From Deltaproteobacteria bacterium (GTDB taxonomy: Bacteria > Desulfobacterota > Desulfobulbia > Desulfobulbales > Desulfurivibrionaceae), in assembly GCA_021847425.1 (NCBI GenBank), contig JAJZRF010000012.1:1-54811 (forward strand): 54,811 bases of DNA, given 5' to 3'. This document shows, piece after piece, positions 25,552-33,540 of the stretch (positions within the stretch are counted from its first letter, which is position 1; each line of letters begins with the position of its first letter). Position numbers and translations under genes: made by a program. The notes below the pieces were generated by a model. That model was not told where the DNA came from. It saw only the letters and a list, made by a program, of their open reading frames with translations, and did no database searches.

Positions 25552-26760
25552 ATGAAATTAGGCATTAACGGCCTGGGTCGGATCGGTAAGCTTTCACTCT
25601 GGCACCATGTTTCCCGCAAGCATTTTTCCGAGATTGTGGTCAACGTGGGCCGGCAGGTGGGCACCGGGCTTCAGGATATAGCAAGCTCCATCGACCGGGA
25701 CAGCTCCTACGGGCGGCTCGGCATGTACCTGCATGGCTGCAAGACCGGGCGGGTGATCGAAAATCTGAATGACGCCGACGGCACCATGACCGTCAACGGG
25801 GTACCGGTCAAAATCCTGCGCGAGGCCCGGAACCCTGCCGCGATTCAGTGGAAGGAAAACGGGGTGCGCCTGGTCGTTGACACCACCGGCGCCTTTACCG
25901 ATCCCACCGCGGACGCCGACAGCCCCAAGGGCGCGTTGCGGGGCCATGTGCAGGCCGGGGCCGAAAAGGTGCTCCTGTCCGCCCCCTTCAAGATCAAGAA
26001 CAAAGGCGTGGAGATGCCCGGCGATGCCGTCACCACGGTGATGGGCATCAACGACGGCGATTTCAACCCGTCCCAGCACACCCTTGTTTCCGCGGCCTCC
26101 TGCACCACCACCTGCCTCTCCTACATGATCAAGCCCATGCTCGATCATTTTGGCGCGGACCGGTTTTTGAGCGCGTCCATGGTCACGGTCCATGCCGCCA
26201 CCGGCAGCCAGCAGGTTCTTGACCGTCTGCCCAATGCCGGGGCCACTGATCTCAGGAAAAACCGCAGCATCTTCAACAATATCATCCTGACCACCACCGG
26301 CGCGGCAAAGGCCCTGCCCCTGGTCATCCCGGAGATGAAAAGCATCGGCTTCATTGCCGAATCGGTGCGGATTCCCACCAACACCGGGTCGCTGATCATT
26401 CTGGTGCTCAACCTGCAGGATGAGCGCCTGGAGGCTCCCATCAAACGGAAGCTGGTGAACGCCATCTACCGGGATTACGCCGCAAACTCGTCCTACCTGG
26501 AATACAGCGATGAACAGCACGTTTCCTCGGATATCATCGGCCTGCCTTTTGCCGCCGCGGTTATCGAGGGCTCCGAGACCCACACCCGCACGGGCAGCCT
26601 CAAGGTGAATCTTGCCAAGCTCGGCTGCAACGGCGGACCTGACAAGCTGGAAGTGCCGGTAACCCAGGTGGTGGTGTATGGCTGGTACGACAACGAGCTG
26701 GGCAGCTATACCAATATGCTGGGCGACCGGACCGTTACCATTGCCGAGCAGATGATTTAA
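25552..26760 (+). CDS. gap: Glyceraldehyde-3-phosphate dehydrogenase, long divergent form
   Basis: 402 residues, against roughly 330-340 for common GAPDH. The N-terminal dinucleotide fold MKLGINGLGRIGKLSLWH, the catalytic cysteine in SAASCTTTC (Cys about residue 184; usually SNASCTTNC), the histidine segment TGSQQVLDRLPN and the C-terminal WYDNELGSYTNM are recognisable. The extra length is spread over the N-terminal half (LQDIASSIDRDSSYGRLG) and the middle. The ATG at 25552 is nine bases after AGAAGGAG; the ATG at 25543 overlaps the Shine-Dalgarno itself. First gene of the gap-rimI-pgk-tpiA-secG operon. Confidence 0.93.
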   Translation: MKLGINGLGRIGKLSLWHHVSRKHFSEIVVNVGRQVGTGLQDIASSIDRDSSYGRLGMYLHGCKTGRVIENLNDADGTMTVNGVPVKILREARNPAAIQWKENGVRLVVDTTGAFTDPTADADSPKGALRGHVQAGAEKVLLSAPFKIKNKGVEMPGDAVTTVMGINDGDFNPSQHTLVSAASCTTTCLSYMIKPMLDHFGADRFLSASMVTVHAATGSQQVLDRLPNAGATDLRKNRSIFNNIILTTTGAAKALPLVIPEMKSIGFIAESVRIPTNTGSLIILVLNLQDERLEAPIKRKLVNAIYRDYAANSSYLEYSDEQHVSSDIIGLPFAAAVIEGSETHTRTGSLKVNLAKLGCNGGPDKLEVPVTQVVVYGWYDNELGSYTNMLGDRTVTIAEQMI

Positions 26761-26766
26761 GGCCGA

Positions 26767-26787
26767 AGGTTCAAGGTGAAAGGTAAA
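26767..26787 (+). repeat. AGGTTCA-type heptad repeat at the rimI start
   Basis: Three consecutive heptads, AGGTTCA, AGGTGAA and AGGTAAA. The GTG start of rimI lies in the second unit, and the first provides its Shine-Dalgarno-like AAGG. A longer array of the same heptad precedes the methyltransferase gene at 41913. Confidence 0.6.
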
Positions 26788-27267
26788 TGGCCCGAGGAGG
26801 AACGCGAGCCTGGCGCCTTTCTCGTTCGGGCCATGACCAATGCCGATCTTGAGGCGGTGACGGCCATCGAGGCTGAGAATCCTTCGCCGTGGACAGCCGG
26901 ACAGCTGGCCGGTGAGCGTGATCAGGAACACGGCTGGCAGTTCGTTGCCGAGGTTGGCCCTTCGGGGCGGGTGTGCGGCTTTGTCTGCGGCCGGAGCTGC
27001 GGAGGGGAGGCAGAGCTGCTGAAAATCGCAGTGGGCCTGGAATACCGGCGGCAGGGGATAGCGGCCCAGCTTGTGGCGCACACCCTGCGCTCTCTGGCGG
27101 AGCAGGGGGTGAGTCGCTGTTTCTTGGAACTGCGCGCCGCCAATCTTCCGGCTCTTGCCTTGTATGAACGGTTCGGCTTTCGCAGGGTGGGGCTGAGAAA
27201 AGATTACTATGCCTCGCCGCTGGAAGATGCGATACTCATGGAAAAGATGGTTTTGTCAGCGTCTTAA
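26776..27267 (+). CDS. rimI: Ribosomal-protein-alanine N-acetyltransferase RimI-like
   Basis: 163-residue GNAT acetyltransferase. The acetyl-CoA loop region reads LLKIAVGLEYRRQGIAAQLVAHTL, followed by FLELRAANLPALALYERFGFRRVG and the tail YYASPLEDAILMEKM, the classic RimI ending. RimI acetylates the N-terminal alanine of ribosomal protein S18. The start is a GTG inside a heptad repeat, 15 bases after the GAPDH stop. Its position between gap and pgk is unusual. A related GNAT enzyme with another substrate cannot be excluded. Confidence 0.85.
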   Translation: MKGKWPEEEREPGAFLVRAMTNADLEAVTAIEAENPSPWTAGQLAGERDQEHGWQFVAEVGPSGRVCGFVCGRSCGGEAELLKIAVGLEYRRQGIAAQLVAHTLRSLAEQGVSRCFLELRAANLPALALYERFGFRRVGLRKDYYASPLEDAILMEKMVLSAS

Positions 27268-27292
27268 TAAAGTTTGAGAAAGGAACAGCTCC

Positions 27293-28477
27293 ATGAAGAA
27301 TATCCGCGATCTTGACATCAAGGGAAAGAAGCTGCTCATCCGCGTTGATTTTAACGTGCCGCTGGATGAACAGCTGAACATCACCGACGACACCAGGATT
27401 CGCGGGGTGTTGCCCACCCTCAACTACGCCCTGGATGAAAATGCCAAGCTTATTATCTGTTCGCATCTGGGCCGGCCCAAGGGAGAACGCAAGCCGCAGT
27501 TCAGCTTGGCCCCTGTGGCCAAGCGCCTTTCCAGGCTGCTGAACAAGGAGGTTGTTCTGGCTCCCGACTGCATCGGTCCGGAAACCAAGGCCATTGTCGA
27601 GGCCATGCAGCCCGGCAGCGTGGTTTTGCTGGAAAATCTGCGCTTCCATGCGGAGGAGCAGCAGAATGACGAGGGGTTTGCCAGTCAGCTGGCCAGCCTG
27701 TGCGATATCTATATCAATGATGCTTTTGCCGTGGCGCATCGGGCCCACGCCTCCGTGGTGGGAGTGACCCAATTCGTCGAGCATTGCGCCGCCGGATTCC
27801 TGTTGCAAAAGGAGATGGATTATTTCCACCGCTCGGTGAGCAATCCCATGCGGCCCCTGGTGGCCATCGTGGGCGGGGCCAAGGTGTCGAGCAAGCTCGG
27901 GGCCCTGGACAACCTCATGGACCGGGTGGACAAGATGATCATCGGCGGGGCCATGGCCAATACCTTTCTGAAAAGTATCGGCCACGACATGGGCCAATCC
28001 AAGGTCGAGGATGAATTGCTCGATACGGCGCGGGAGTTGCTCAACAAGGCCAAGCGCCTTGGGGTCAAGCTCTACCTCCCGGTTGACTGTATCGTTGCCG
28101 ACCGGTTCGAGGCCCGGGCCGAATCCAAGCGGGTCACGGTGCAGGAGGTGCCGGCCGGCTGGATGGTGCTCGACATCGGCCCGGCCACCACGGTTCTTTT
28201 CTCCGAGGCCATGGAGACAGCCAAGACCATCATCTGGAATGGCCCCATGGGCGCTTTTGAGATGGATGCGTTTTCCCGGGGGACCATGGCCATGGTCCAG
28301 CATGTGGCCCGCTCCCACGCCCTGACCATTGTCGGCGGGGGCGATACCGATGTGGCAGTGCACAAGGCCGGCGAGTCGAGCAACATCTCCTACATCTCCA
28401 CGGGCGGCGGCGCATTCCTCATGCTGATGGAGGGCAAGAAGCTGCCTGGGGTCGAGGCCCTGGAAGCAAAGGAATAA
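27293..28477 (+). CDS. pgk: Phosphoglycerate kinase
   Basis: 394 residues; transfers phosphate between 1,3-bisphosphoglycerate and ADP. The N-terminal RVDFNVPLD, the substrate segment [20 protein letters not shown] and the hinge/nucleotide segments [25 protein letters not shown] and [12 protein letters not shown] are all present. Length is standard. It lies 25 bases after rimI and 10 bases before tpiA on the same strand. Confidence 0.97.
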   Translation: MKNIRDLDIKGKKLLIRVDFNVPLDEQLNITDDTRIRGVLPTLNYALDENAKLIICSHLGRPKGERKPQFSLAPVAKRLSRLLNKEVVLAPDCIGPETKAIVEAMQPGSVVLLENLRFHAEEQQNDEGFASQLASLCDIYINDAFAVAHRAHASVVGVTQFVEHCAAGFLLQKEMDYFHRSVSNPMRPLVAIVGGAKVSSKLGALDNLMDRVDKMIIGGAMANTFLKSIGHDMGQSKVEDELLDTARELLNKAKRLGVKLYLPVDCIVADRFEARAESKRVTVQEVPAGWMVLDIGPATTVLFSEAMETAKTIIWNGPMGAFEMDAFSRGTMAMVQHVARSHALTIVGGGDTDVAVHKAGESSNISYISTGGGAFLMLMEGKKLPGVEALEAKE

Positions 28478-28487
28478 GGAGCAGTTC

Positions 28488-29246
28488 ATGCAGCGCATCC
28501 CCTTGATTGCCGGGAACTGGAAGATGCATACCTCGCTGACCGAGGCCAAAAATCTTGCCGCCGGGGTGGTTTCCTCCTGCAAGGGCTTGACGGGCCGGGA
28601 GGTTATGATCGCCCCCCCCTTTACCGCCCTGGCAACGGTGGCCGAGGCGGTGAAAGGCTCGCAGGTCCGGCTTGCTGCCCAGAATGTCTGCTGGGAAGAG
28701 CAGGGCGCCTTTACCGGGGAGATAGCCCCTGCCATGCTGCGGGAGCTGGGGTGCAGCATGGCCATCATCGGGCATTCGGAACGAAGGCAGATCTTCGGCG
28801 AGACCGATGCGCTCATCAATCAGCGGGTGGCCGGGGCCATGCGTTTGGGAATAACCCCGGTCCTCTGTTTTGGCGAAACCCTGGCCGAGCGCGAGGCAGG
28901 CCAGACCATGGCCGTGCTTGAGCGGCAGGTACGGGCAGGGCTTGCCGGCATTTCTGTGGCCGAGCCCCTTGGCATGGTGCTTGCCTATGAGCCGGTCTGG
29001 GCCATCGGCACCGGCAAAACCGCCAGCGAAGAACAGGCTCAGGAAGCCCATGAATTTGTGCGGAATCTGCTGCTTGAGATGTACGAGAAAAGTATTGCCC
29101 GCCAAATGAGAATATTGTATGGTGGCAGCGTCAATTCGGGGAACGTGGATGCCCTGCTGCGGCAGCCTGATATAGATGGGGCCTTGGTTGGCGGAGCATC
29201 GCTCAAGGCCGATTCCTTCGAACGCATCATCCACTTCCGGCACTAA
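28488..29246 (+). CDS. tpiA: Triosephosphate isomerase
   Basis: 252 residues. GNWKMHTS gives the catalytic lysine, IGHSERRQIFGE the catalytic histidine, and AYEPVWAIGTGKTAS the catalytic glutamate with loop 6. YGGSVNSGN and GALVGGASL form the phosphate site. The RBS AAGGAG precedes the ATG, and the gene is tightly linked to pgk and secG. Length is standard. Confidence 0.97.
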   Translation: MQRIPLIAGNWKMHTSLTEAKNLAAGVVSSCKGLTGREVMIAPPFTALATVAEAVKGSQVRLAAQNVCWEEQGAFTGEIAPAMLRELGCSMAIIGHSERRQIFGETDALINQRVAGAMRLGITPVLCFGETLAEREAGQTMAVLERQVRAGLAGISVAEPLGMVLAYEPVWAIGTGKTASEEQAQEAHEFVRNLLLEMYEKSIARQMRILYGGSVNSGNVDALLRQPDIDGALVGGASLKADSFERIIHFRH

Positions 29247-29262
29247 TGGTAATCAAGAGAGA

Positions 29263-29604
29263 ATGACCACCTTACTGACCATTGTTCATCTCGTTGTCTG
29301 TCTGTTCCTTATTGTGATCGTGCTCTTGCAGCACGGCAAGGGCGCCGACATGGGCGCGACCTTCGGCGGTTCCAGTCAGACCGTGTTCGGCACGGAAGGC
29401 CCGGTGCCTCTGTTGAATAAGATCACGACCTGGGCCGCGGTTGTTTTCATGCTGACCTCCATCTCCCTGGCGTATATGTCAACCAGGGTAGGGGATGGCT
29501 CGGTCATGAAAGAGGTTGCGCCTGTTGCCGCGCCAAAGAACGTGCCGATCCCGCTGCCCGCGGCGGACGGGGCCGCGCCCAAGACGCCGGTGCCGGTGAA
29601 GTAG
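29263..29604 (+). CDS. secG: Preprotein translocase subunit SecG
   Basis: 113 residues with two membrane helices (LLTIVHLVVCLFLIVIVLL and TTWAAVVFMLTSISLAYM) around the conserved cytosolic loop LQHGKGADMGATFGGSSQTVFG, and a Pro/Ala-rich tail. SecG associates with SecYE and eases SecA-driven translocation. The start at 29263 is chosen because the family N-terminus begins there, with AAGAGAG just upstream. A tRNA-Leu follows 34 bases after the stop, a linkage known from many deltaproteobacteria. A damaged second copy lies at 30516-30831. Confidence 0.95.
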   Translation: MTTLLTIVHLVVCLFLIVIVLLQHGKGADMGATFGGSSQTVFGTEGPVPLLNKITTWAAVVFMLTSISLAYMSTRVGDGSVMKEVAPVAAPKNVPIPLPAADGAAPKTPVPVK

Positions 29605-29638
29605 CAGTTTTGTTGTCTGATCCGCAGAAATAAGGATT

Positions 29639-29723
29639 GCCGAAGTGGTGGAATTGGTAGACACGCAGGCTTGAGGTGTCTGTGGGGCAACCCATGCCGG
29701 TTCGAGTCCGGCCTTCGGTACCA
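29639..29723 (+). tRNA. tRNA-Leu (anticodon GAG), intact copy
   Basis: 85 nucleotides with encoded CCA. The acceptor GCCGAAG pairs with CTTCGGT (one G-U pair at the end). The anticodon loop TTGAGGT sits on a CAGGC/GTCTG stem, the long variable arm is GTGGGGCAACCCATG, and the T loop is GGTTCGAGTCC. The long variable arm supports Leu. Confidence 0.95.
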
Positions 29724-29730
29724 TATTTAT

Positions 29731-29774
29731 AAAAGGCCCCGTAACCGATAACGGTTACGGGGCCTTTCTTTTGT
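29731..29774 (+). terminator. Rho-independent terminator after tRNA-Leu
   Basis: The arms AAAGGCCCCGTAACCG and CGGTTACGGGGCCTTT are perfectly complementary around the loop ATAA, followed by CTTTTGTT. It ends the glycolysis-secG-tRNA operon. Confidence 0.92.
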
Positions 29775-29905
29775 TGCGGAGAAAACTACAGGGGCTGAAA
29801 CCATCCCACATGCCCACTGAGTTGCTTCCTCGGAGTGTGATAGTATGAAAAGTTTTTTTAGGACCAACGTCCTTCCGCTTGGGATGTCCCCTAAGTCCGC
29901 TTCAG

Positions 29906-30157
29906 CTACCTATAGACGTCATCATCATTGCGTTTACCGATGAGCGCAACTTTCAAGATATCGCCTTCCACCCGGTATACGATTCGATATTCTCCAATAT
30001 CGGCACGACGAAAGGGGTAACCAATCAGATTCTTTGAGTCGGGAGGTTCCGGGTTTTCCATCAAGCTGAACACCTTATTTGCCACCTGCCTGAACTGTTT
30101 GGGTGGCAACTGTTCAAGAAAAGCCAAGGCTCTCTTGGTCAAATCGAGCTTAAGCAT
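29906..30157 (-). CDS. RelE/ParE-superfamily toxin
   Basis: 83 residues. The pattern KLDLTKRALAFLEQLPPKQFRQVANKVFSL followed by YPFRRADIGEYRIVYRVEGDILKVALIGKRNDDDVYR is typical of RelE-type mRNA interferases, with basic and tyrosine residues at the C-terminus where the RNase site lies. It overlaps its antitoxin by eight bases, the antitoxin being first. Inhibition of translation by ribosome-dependent mRNA cleavage is the family expectation. Confidence 0.88.
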   Translation of the reverse strand: MLKLDLTKRALAFLEQLPPKQFRQVANKVFSLMENPEPPDSKNLIGYPFRRADIGEYRIVYRVEGDILKVALIGKRNDDDVYR

Positions 30158-30392
30158 GGTTCTCTTTCAAAAAAGCCAGACTCTTTTCTGTGCCGACATA
30201 ACCTTCCTGTTCTGCCCCGATAGCCTTCTGTGCCCAGTATGCGTCTTCCATTTCAGTGAGGCGTTTGTATTCCTCATAAGAGAGCAACACAGATGTCTTT
30301 CTGCCGGTTTTGTCAACAATCACCGGTTCTCCCCTTGAGATATCAAGGTATTTCCCGAGCCTATTTTTAAATTCCGTGGCTGTAATTTCCAT
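30150..30392 (-). CDS. Phd/YefM-family antitoxin
   Basis: 80 residues. MEITATEFKNRLGKYLDISRGEPVIVDKTGRKTSVLLSYEEYKRL is the Phd/YefM DNA-binding fold, and the C-terminal tail would neutralise the RelE toxin. The ATG at 30392 is preceded by GGAGG at good spacing. The open frame runs much further upstream, antisense to the secG pseudogene, which is not coding. The pair lies exactly between the intact and the decayed secG/tRNA-Leu copies. Confidence 0.9.
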   Translation of the reverse strand: MEITATEFKNRLGKYLDISRGEPVIVDKTGRKTSVLLSYEEYKRLTEMEDAYWAQKAIGAEQEGYVGTEKSLAFLKENHA

Positions 30393-30515
30393 AAGACCAC
30401 CTCCTAATATAGGCAAAATAACTAATTTGACTAAAACAGTCAATATGGACGACAATTCATACCGAAAAAACTCTTCGTATTGCCGCCTTTTTCTGGAGAT
30501 CGGAGGGGAAGCGCC

Positions 30516-30831
30516 GAGTCTGTGTCTGCCTGTTTCTTGTCGTGATCGTGCTGTTGCAGCACGGCAAGGGTGCCAGCATGGCGCGGCTTTTGGCGGTTCC
30601 AGCCAGACCGTGTTCGGCACGGAAGGCCCCCTGCCTCTGTTGAGCAAGATCACGACCTGGGCCGCCATTGTTTTCATCTTGACCTCCATTTCCCTGTCCT
30701 ATATGTCAACCAGAGTAGGGGATGGCTCGGTCATGAAAGAGGTTGCCCCGATTGCCGAACCGCAGAGTACGCCGATCCCGTTGCCTTCGGCGGACGGAGC
30801 CTCTCCCAAGGCCCCGGCGCAGGGCAAGTAG
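30516..30831 (+). pseudogene. 5'-truncated, frameshifted second copy of secG
   Basis: Aligns throughout with secG codons 13-113 (about 85-90% identical by eye). The first 12 codons are missing. The loop after LLQHGKGAS M carries a one-base deletion (ATGGCGCGG against ATGGGCGCGACC) that breaks the frame. The downstream half (FGGSSQTVFGTEGPLPLL...) is otherwise intact and stays open by chance in a frame that starts far upstream. It cannot make SecG. Confidence 0.88.
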
Positions 30832-30863
30832 CAGTTGTTGTTTGATCCGAGAAAATAAGGATT

Positions 30864-30947
30864 GCCGAAGTGGTGGAATTGGTAGACACGCAGGCTTGAG
30901 GTGTCTGTGGGGCGGCCCATGCCGGTTCGAGTCCGGCCTTCGTACCA
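30864..30947 (+). tRNA. Second tRNA-Leu (GAG), probably defective
   Basis: 84 nucleotides, identical to the first copy except for two changes in the variable-arm loop (CAA to CGG region) and one missing G in the 3' acceptor strand (CTTCGTACCA instead of CTTCGGTACCA). The deletion removes the partner of C2 and shifts G1, leaving a five-pair acceptor. Likely a pseudo-tRNA. Confidence 0.85.
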
Positions 30948-30954
30948 TATTTAT

Positions 30955-31000
30955 AAAAGGCCCTGTAACCGACAACGGTTGCGGGGCCTTTCTTTTTTGG
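30955..31000 (+). terminator. Second copy of the tRNA-Leu terminator
   Basis: Same hairpin as at 29731 with two C-to-T changes in the left arm, which keep pairing as G-U wobbles, and a longer T tract (CTTTTTT). The stem has thus been retained although the genes before it decayed. Confidence 0.85.
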
Positions 31001-31126
31001 AGGGAGAAGCGCGGGGGGATGCGTGGCCCTGCTGGTTCACCCCGTATCGAAAAAGACCTGCACCAAAAAAGCACCCATTCAATATTTTTCAAGCATTGAC
31101 AATCTGTTAGGCGTATGAGATGTTTT

Positions 31127-31195
31127 TGGGGAACGCTTGAGGCTGGAAGTGCCTTCCGGCTTTAAGGGAAATAGATATACTGTCCCCGGAATTTC
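31127..31195. repeat. 69-bp tandem duplication, first unit (empty MITE site)
   Basis: Starts TGGGGAACGCTTGAGG, contains the hairpin GCTGGAAG-TGC-CTTCCGGC and ends with TATACTGTCCCCGGAATTTC. The second unit starts at 31196 and is interrupted at 31255 by the MITE; its last bases (CGGAATTTC) reappear at 31482-31490. Confidence 0.9.
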
Positions 31196-31255
31196 TGGGG
31201 AACGCTTGAGGCTGGAAGTGCCTTCCGGCTTTAAGGGAAATAGATATACTGTCCC

Positions 31256-31470
31256 GAATGGCGCTAGTTTAAGGTTTTTGCCTGGGAGATCACCCACAAT
31301 GATCGGTTAAAACTACGACCTCGCCGATTTGACGACGCACAGGGGAAAGTGCCCCTCAACACAATCGGCGGCAAGAAAAAACTACCAGCGGCTAATATCG
31401 CCTAAGCATAAAATGTGAGAGACTCAGAGACGCAAAAATCATGCTGAAATCGCTTAAACTAGCGCCATTC
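31256..31470. mobile_element. 215-bp IS4-type MITE
   Basis: Perfect 18-bp terminal inverted repeats: GAATGGCGCTAGTTTAAG at 31256-31273 and its reverse complement at 31453-31470. Both ends are flanked by the same 11 bases, TATACTGTCCC (31245-31255 and 31471-31481), a target duplication. Removing the element and one 11-mer restores the sequence of the neighbouring 69-bp unit. 18-bp ends with this spacing of AATG and TTAAG, and 10-13 bp target duplications, are features of IS4-family elements. It has no coding capacity. Confidence 0.85.
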
Positions 31471-31490
31471 TATACTGTCCCCGGAATTTC

Positions 31491-31741
31491 GGGTGCACGC
31501 TTTTCTGCTGACCTAAGCACGACAGCCGATCATCCTGTGCCAAGTTTTGCATAACACCACGGGAGAGGTACGCACTTTTTCGGTAAAAACAGGTCGAATT
31601 GTCAAAGATCGGGCCGAGTCGGCACTGGAAATTGCCATGCCTGGCTGACTCGTGAGCCTGATGGCTAAAAAACCGATTAAAAAACCCTGCCGCGAGTGCT
31701 ACGCTGGGATGCGGACTTAGGGCATCACGGATTCAGGACCA
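31491..31741. other. Non-coding stretch before the NucS-like gene
   Basis: About 250 bp between the MITE repeat and the nuclease gene. I see no open frame, RNA gene or strong hairpin here. With 31001-31126, which is also empty, it makes this the longest gene-free part of the accessory region. Confidence 0.4.
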
Positions 31742-32791
31742 ATGAGAATATTCAGCATCAAAGACGACGGTAAATTTGAGGAGTTTTCTCAAACTCATTT
31801 CCATGCCAATCATGAAGAAGCGGTATTGGAAAATTGGCTTGAAAGCAACTCCGATGACATTCTAGAGGACGGCAAACTTCTCATTATAGGCCGCCAGGTC
31901 ACAACAAATCTTGGGAGCATAATTGACCTTCTTGGAATTGACAGAGAAGGAAATACCGTTGTCTTAGAGCTGAAACGCGACAGAACACCTCGTGATACTT
32001 TGGCTCAGGTGTTGGAATATGCTTCATTTGTAGAGGAACTTGATACCGATCAACTTGAAGAAATTCTCCAGCGGTATGTAAGTGACGAATCATTAAACCT
32101 TGCCAGTTACCACAGAAACTATTTTGAACTCGCTTCTGACGAGGCAGTTTCATTCAATAAAGAGCAACGCATTGTCCTTGTTGGGCAACGAATCACCGGG
32201 GAAATTCGACAAACGGCTTCCTTTCTTCGCAGAAAAGGCATGAGGGTCACATGTCTTGAATTCTCATATTTTCAAGCGAATGGCGGCAGACATCTTTTCT
32301 CCTACGACATTGTAGTTGGGAAAGAACCAACAAAAATAAAGCAGATAACTTCCGGGGCCTTGCCAGTTGTCTCGAAAGATTCTTTCATGGAATCTTTGGA
32401 TAAAAATGGCAAAGAGGTTTTTGGTCAACTGCTCAAATTCGCGGCAGAGAAGTCATTCCCAGTTCACTGGGGAACAAAAGGTTTCTCAATGAACGTAGAC
32501 AAAAATGGTGTGCATGTCGCCATTTGCTATGGCTATCCACCAAAAGCAGTTTTCAAACAATCGGTCTACACGGCTCTTGTTGGCAGAGGCGGGCTCCTGA
32601 GTAAATTGGACGTCCCAGAATCGGAAATGAATCAACTTTGGCAAGAGGCACAGGCAACAGGTCTATTTCAACCGGCAGGGCGAGAACTCAAGGCGTTGAT
32701 AAATCGGAAATTCAATAACACGGAAACGCAAACTCTTATTGGCTGGCTGGAGAAGGTCGCTACGGCAATTGAAAGCTATGAATTAAAATGA
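31742..32791 (+). CDS. NucS-like (DUF91) PD-(D/E)XK nuclease-domain protein
   Basis: 349 residues. The N-terminal third has the NucS/DUF91 nuclease pattern: E25-E26 in EEAVLENWLE, D62 in GSIIDLLGID, E76 and K78 in VVLELKRD, and Q89 in LAQVLEYASF, the metal-binding and catalytic set. The C-terminal two thirds (from about 200) show no domain I recognise. The gene is clearly richer in A and T than its neighbours and uses different codons, a sign of transfer. NucS proteins cut branched or mismatched DNA; a defence or repair role here is only an inference. No partner gene is adjacent. Confidence 0.75.
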   Translation: MRIFSIKDDGKFEEFSQTHFHANHEEAVLENWLESNSDDILEDGKLLIIGRQVTTNLGSIIDLLGIDREGNTVVLELKRDRTPRDTLAQVLEYASFVEELDTDQLEEILQRYVSDESLNLASYHRNYFELASDEAVSFNKEQRIVLVGQRITGEIRQTASFLRRKGMRVTCLEFSYFQANGGRHLFSYDIVVGKEPTKIKQITSGALPVVSKDSFMESLDKNGKEVFGQLLKFAAEKSFPVHWGTKGFSMNVDKNGVHVAICYGYPPKAVFKQSVYTALVGRGGLLSKLDVPESEMNQLWQEAQATGLFQPAGRELKALINRKFNNTETQTLIGWLEKVATAIESYELK

Positions 32792-32826
32792 ACGGCTGCG
32801 CCGAATCGGGGTATTCTGGAGGTATT

Positions 32827-32840
32827 CTGGGGACAGTATA
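32827..32840 (-). repeat. Left REP-like repeat of the RAYT locus
   Basis: CTGGGGACAGTATA upstream of the transposase, in the opposite orientation to the TATACTGTCCCCGG copies at 31174-31187 and 31471-31484 and to the ACTGTCCCCGGA after the gene (33549). The transposase is therefore bracketed by inverted copies. Confidence 0.7.
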
Positions 32841-32880
32841 TTCAATTGACATGCTCATAAACCCTTGTTATGCTCTGGTC

Positions 32881-33540
32881 ATGGCAAGAATGGCACGAGT
32901 TATAGCACCTGGCATACCGCACCATGTTACCCAGCGGGGGAATCGCCGCCAGCGAACTTTTTTCTGCGATGAGGACTATCGGGAATACCTCGCCCTGATG
33001 GCCGAATGGTGCGGCAAATGTGGCGTGCGGATATGGGCTTGGTGTCTGATGCCCAACCATGTGCACCTGATCGCCGTACCCTCCACCCCAGAGTCTCTTG
33101 CCCGCGCCATCGGTGAAGCGCACCGCCGTTACACCCGGATGATCAATTTCCGTGAGAATTGGCGCGGCCACCTGTGGCAGGAGCGCTTTGCCTCTTTTCC
33201 TCTGGACGAGAATTACCTGCTTGCCGCAGCCAGATATGTGGAGATGAATCCCGTGGCGGCCGGCCTTGTCGAACAACCCGGAGAATATCCGTGGAGCAGC
33301 GCCCGCGCACATCTTGCCGAGGAAGATGACCACTTGGTAACAGCATCCCCACTCCTGGCCATGGTCGGCAACTGGCGAGAGTTTCTGTCATTGTCCGACA
33401 AGGACGAGTTGGCTCTGCTCCGCAGGCATGAACGGACAGGCAGGCCGCTTGGAAATGAGAGCTTTATGGACCGACTGGAAGGCGAGCTGTCGCGCCCTCT
33501 CCGCCCGCAAAAACCTGGGCCAAAGCCTGATGTGAAATAG
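32881..33540 (+). CDS. REP-associated tyrosine transposase (Y1/IS200-like)
   Basis: 219 residues of the TnpA-REP (RAYT) type. MARVIAPGIPHHVTQRGN is the family N-terminus, MPNHVHLIAVP carries the HUH metal-binding pair, and AARYVEMNPVAAGLV carries the catalytic tyrosine; WSSARAHL follows. The ATG at 32881 is chosen because the conserved N-terminus starts there. RAYTs nick single-stranded REP hairpins and are domesticated rather than self-mobile in many hosts. Short GGGGACAG-type repeats flank it on both sides in inverted orientation. Confidence 0.92.
   Translation: MARMARVIAPGIPHHVTQRGNRRQRTFFCDEDYREYLALMAEWCGKCGVRIWAWCLMPNHVHLIAVPSTPESLARAIGEAHRRYTRMINFRENWRGHLWQERFASFPLDENYLLAAARYVEMNPVAAGLVEQPGEYPWSSARAHLAEEDDHLVTASPLLAMVGNWREFLSLSDKDELALLRRHERTGRPLGNESFMDRLEGELSRPLRPQKPGPKPDVK

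Noticed and set aside
30310..30831. Apparent 173-codon gene ending like SecG
   Set aside because: It reads antisense through the antitoxin before entering the frameshifted secG copy, so it is a chance fusion of frames.
31127..31255. CRISPR-like direct repeats
   Set aside because: Only two units with no spacers; it is a simple 69-bp tandem duplication.
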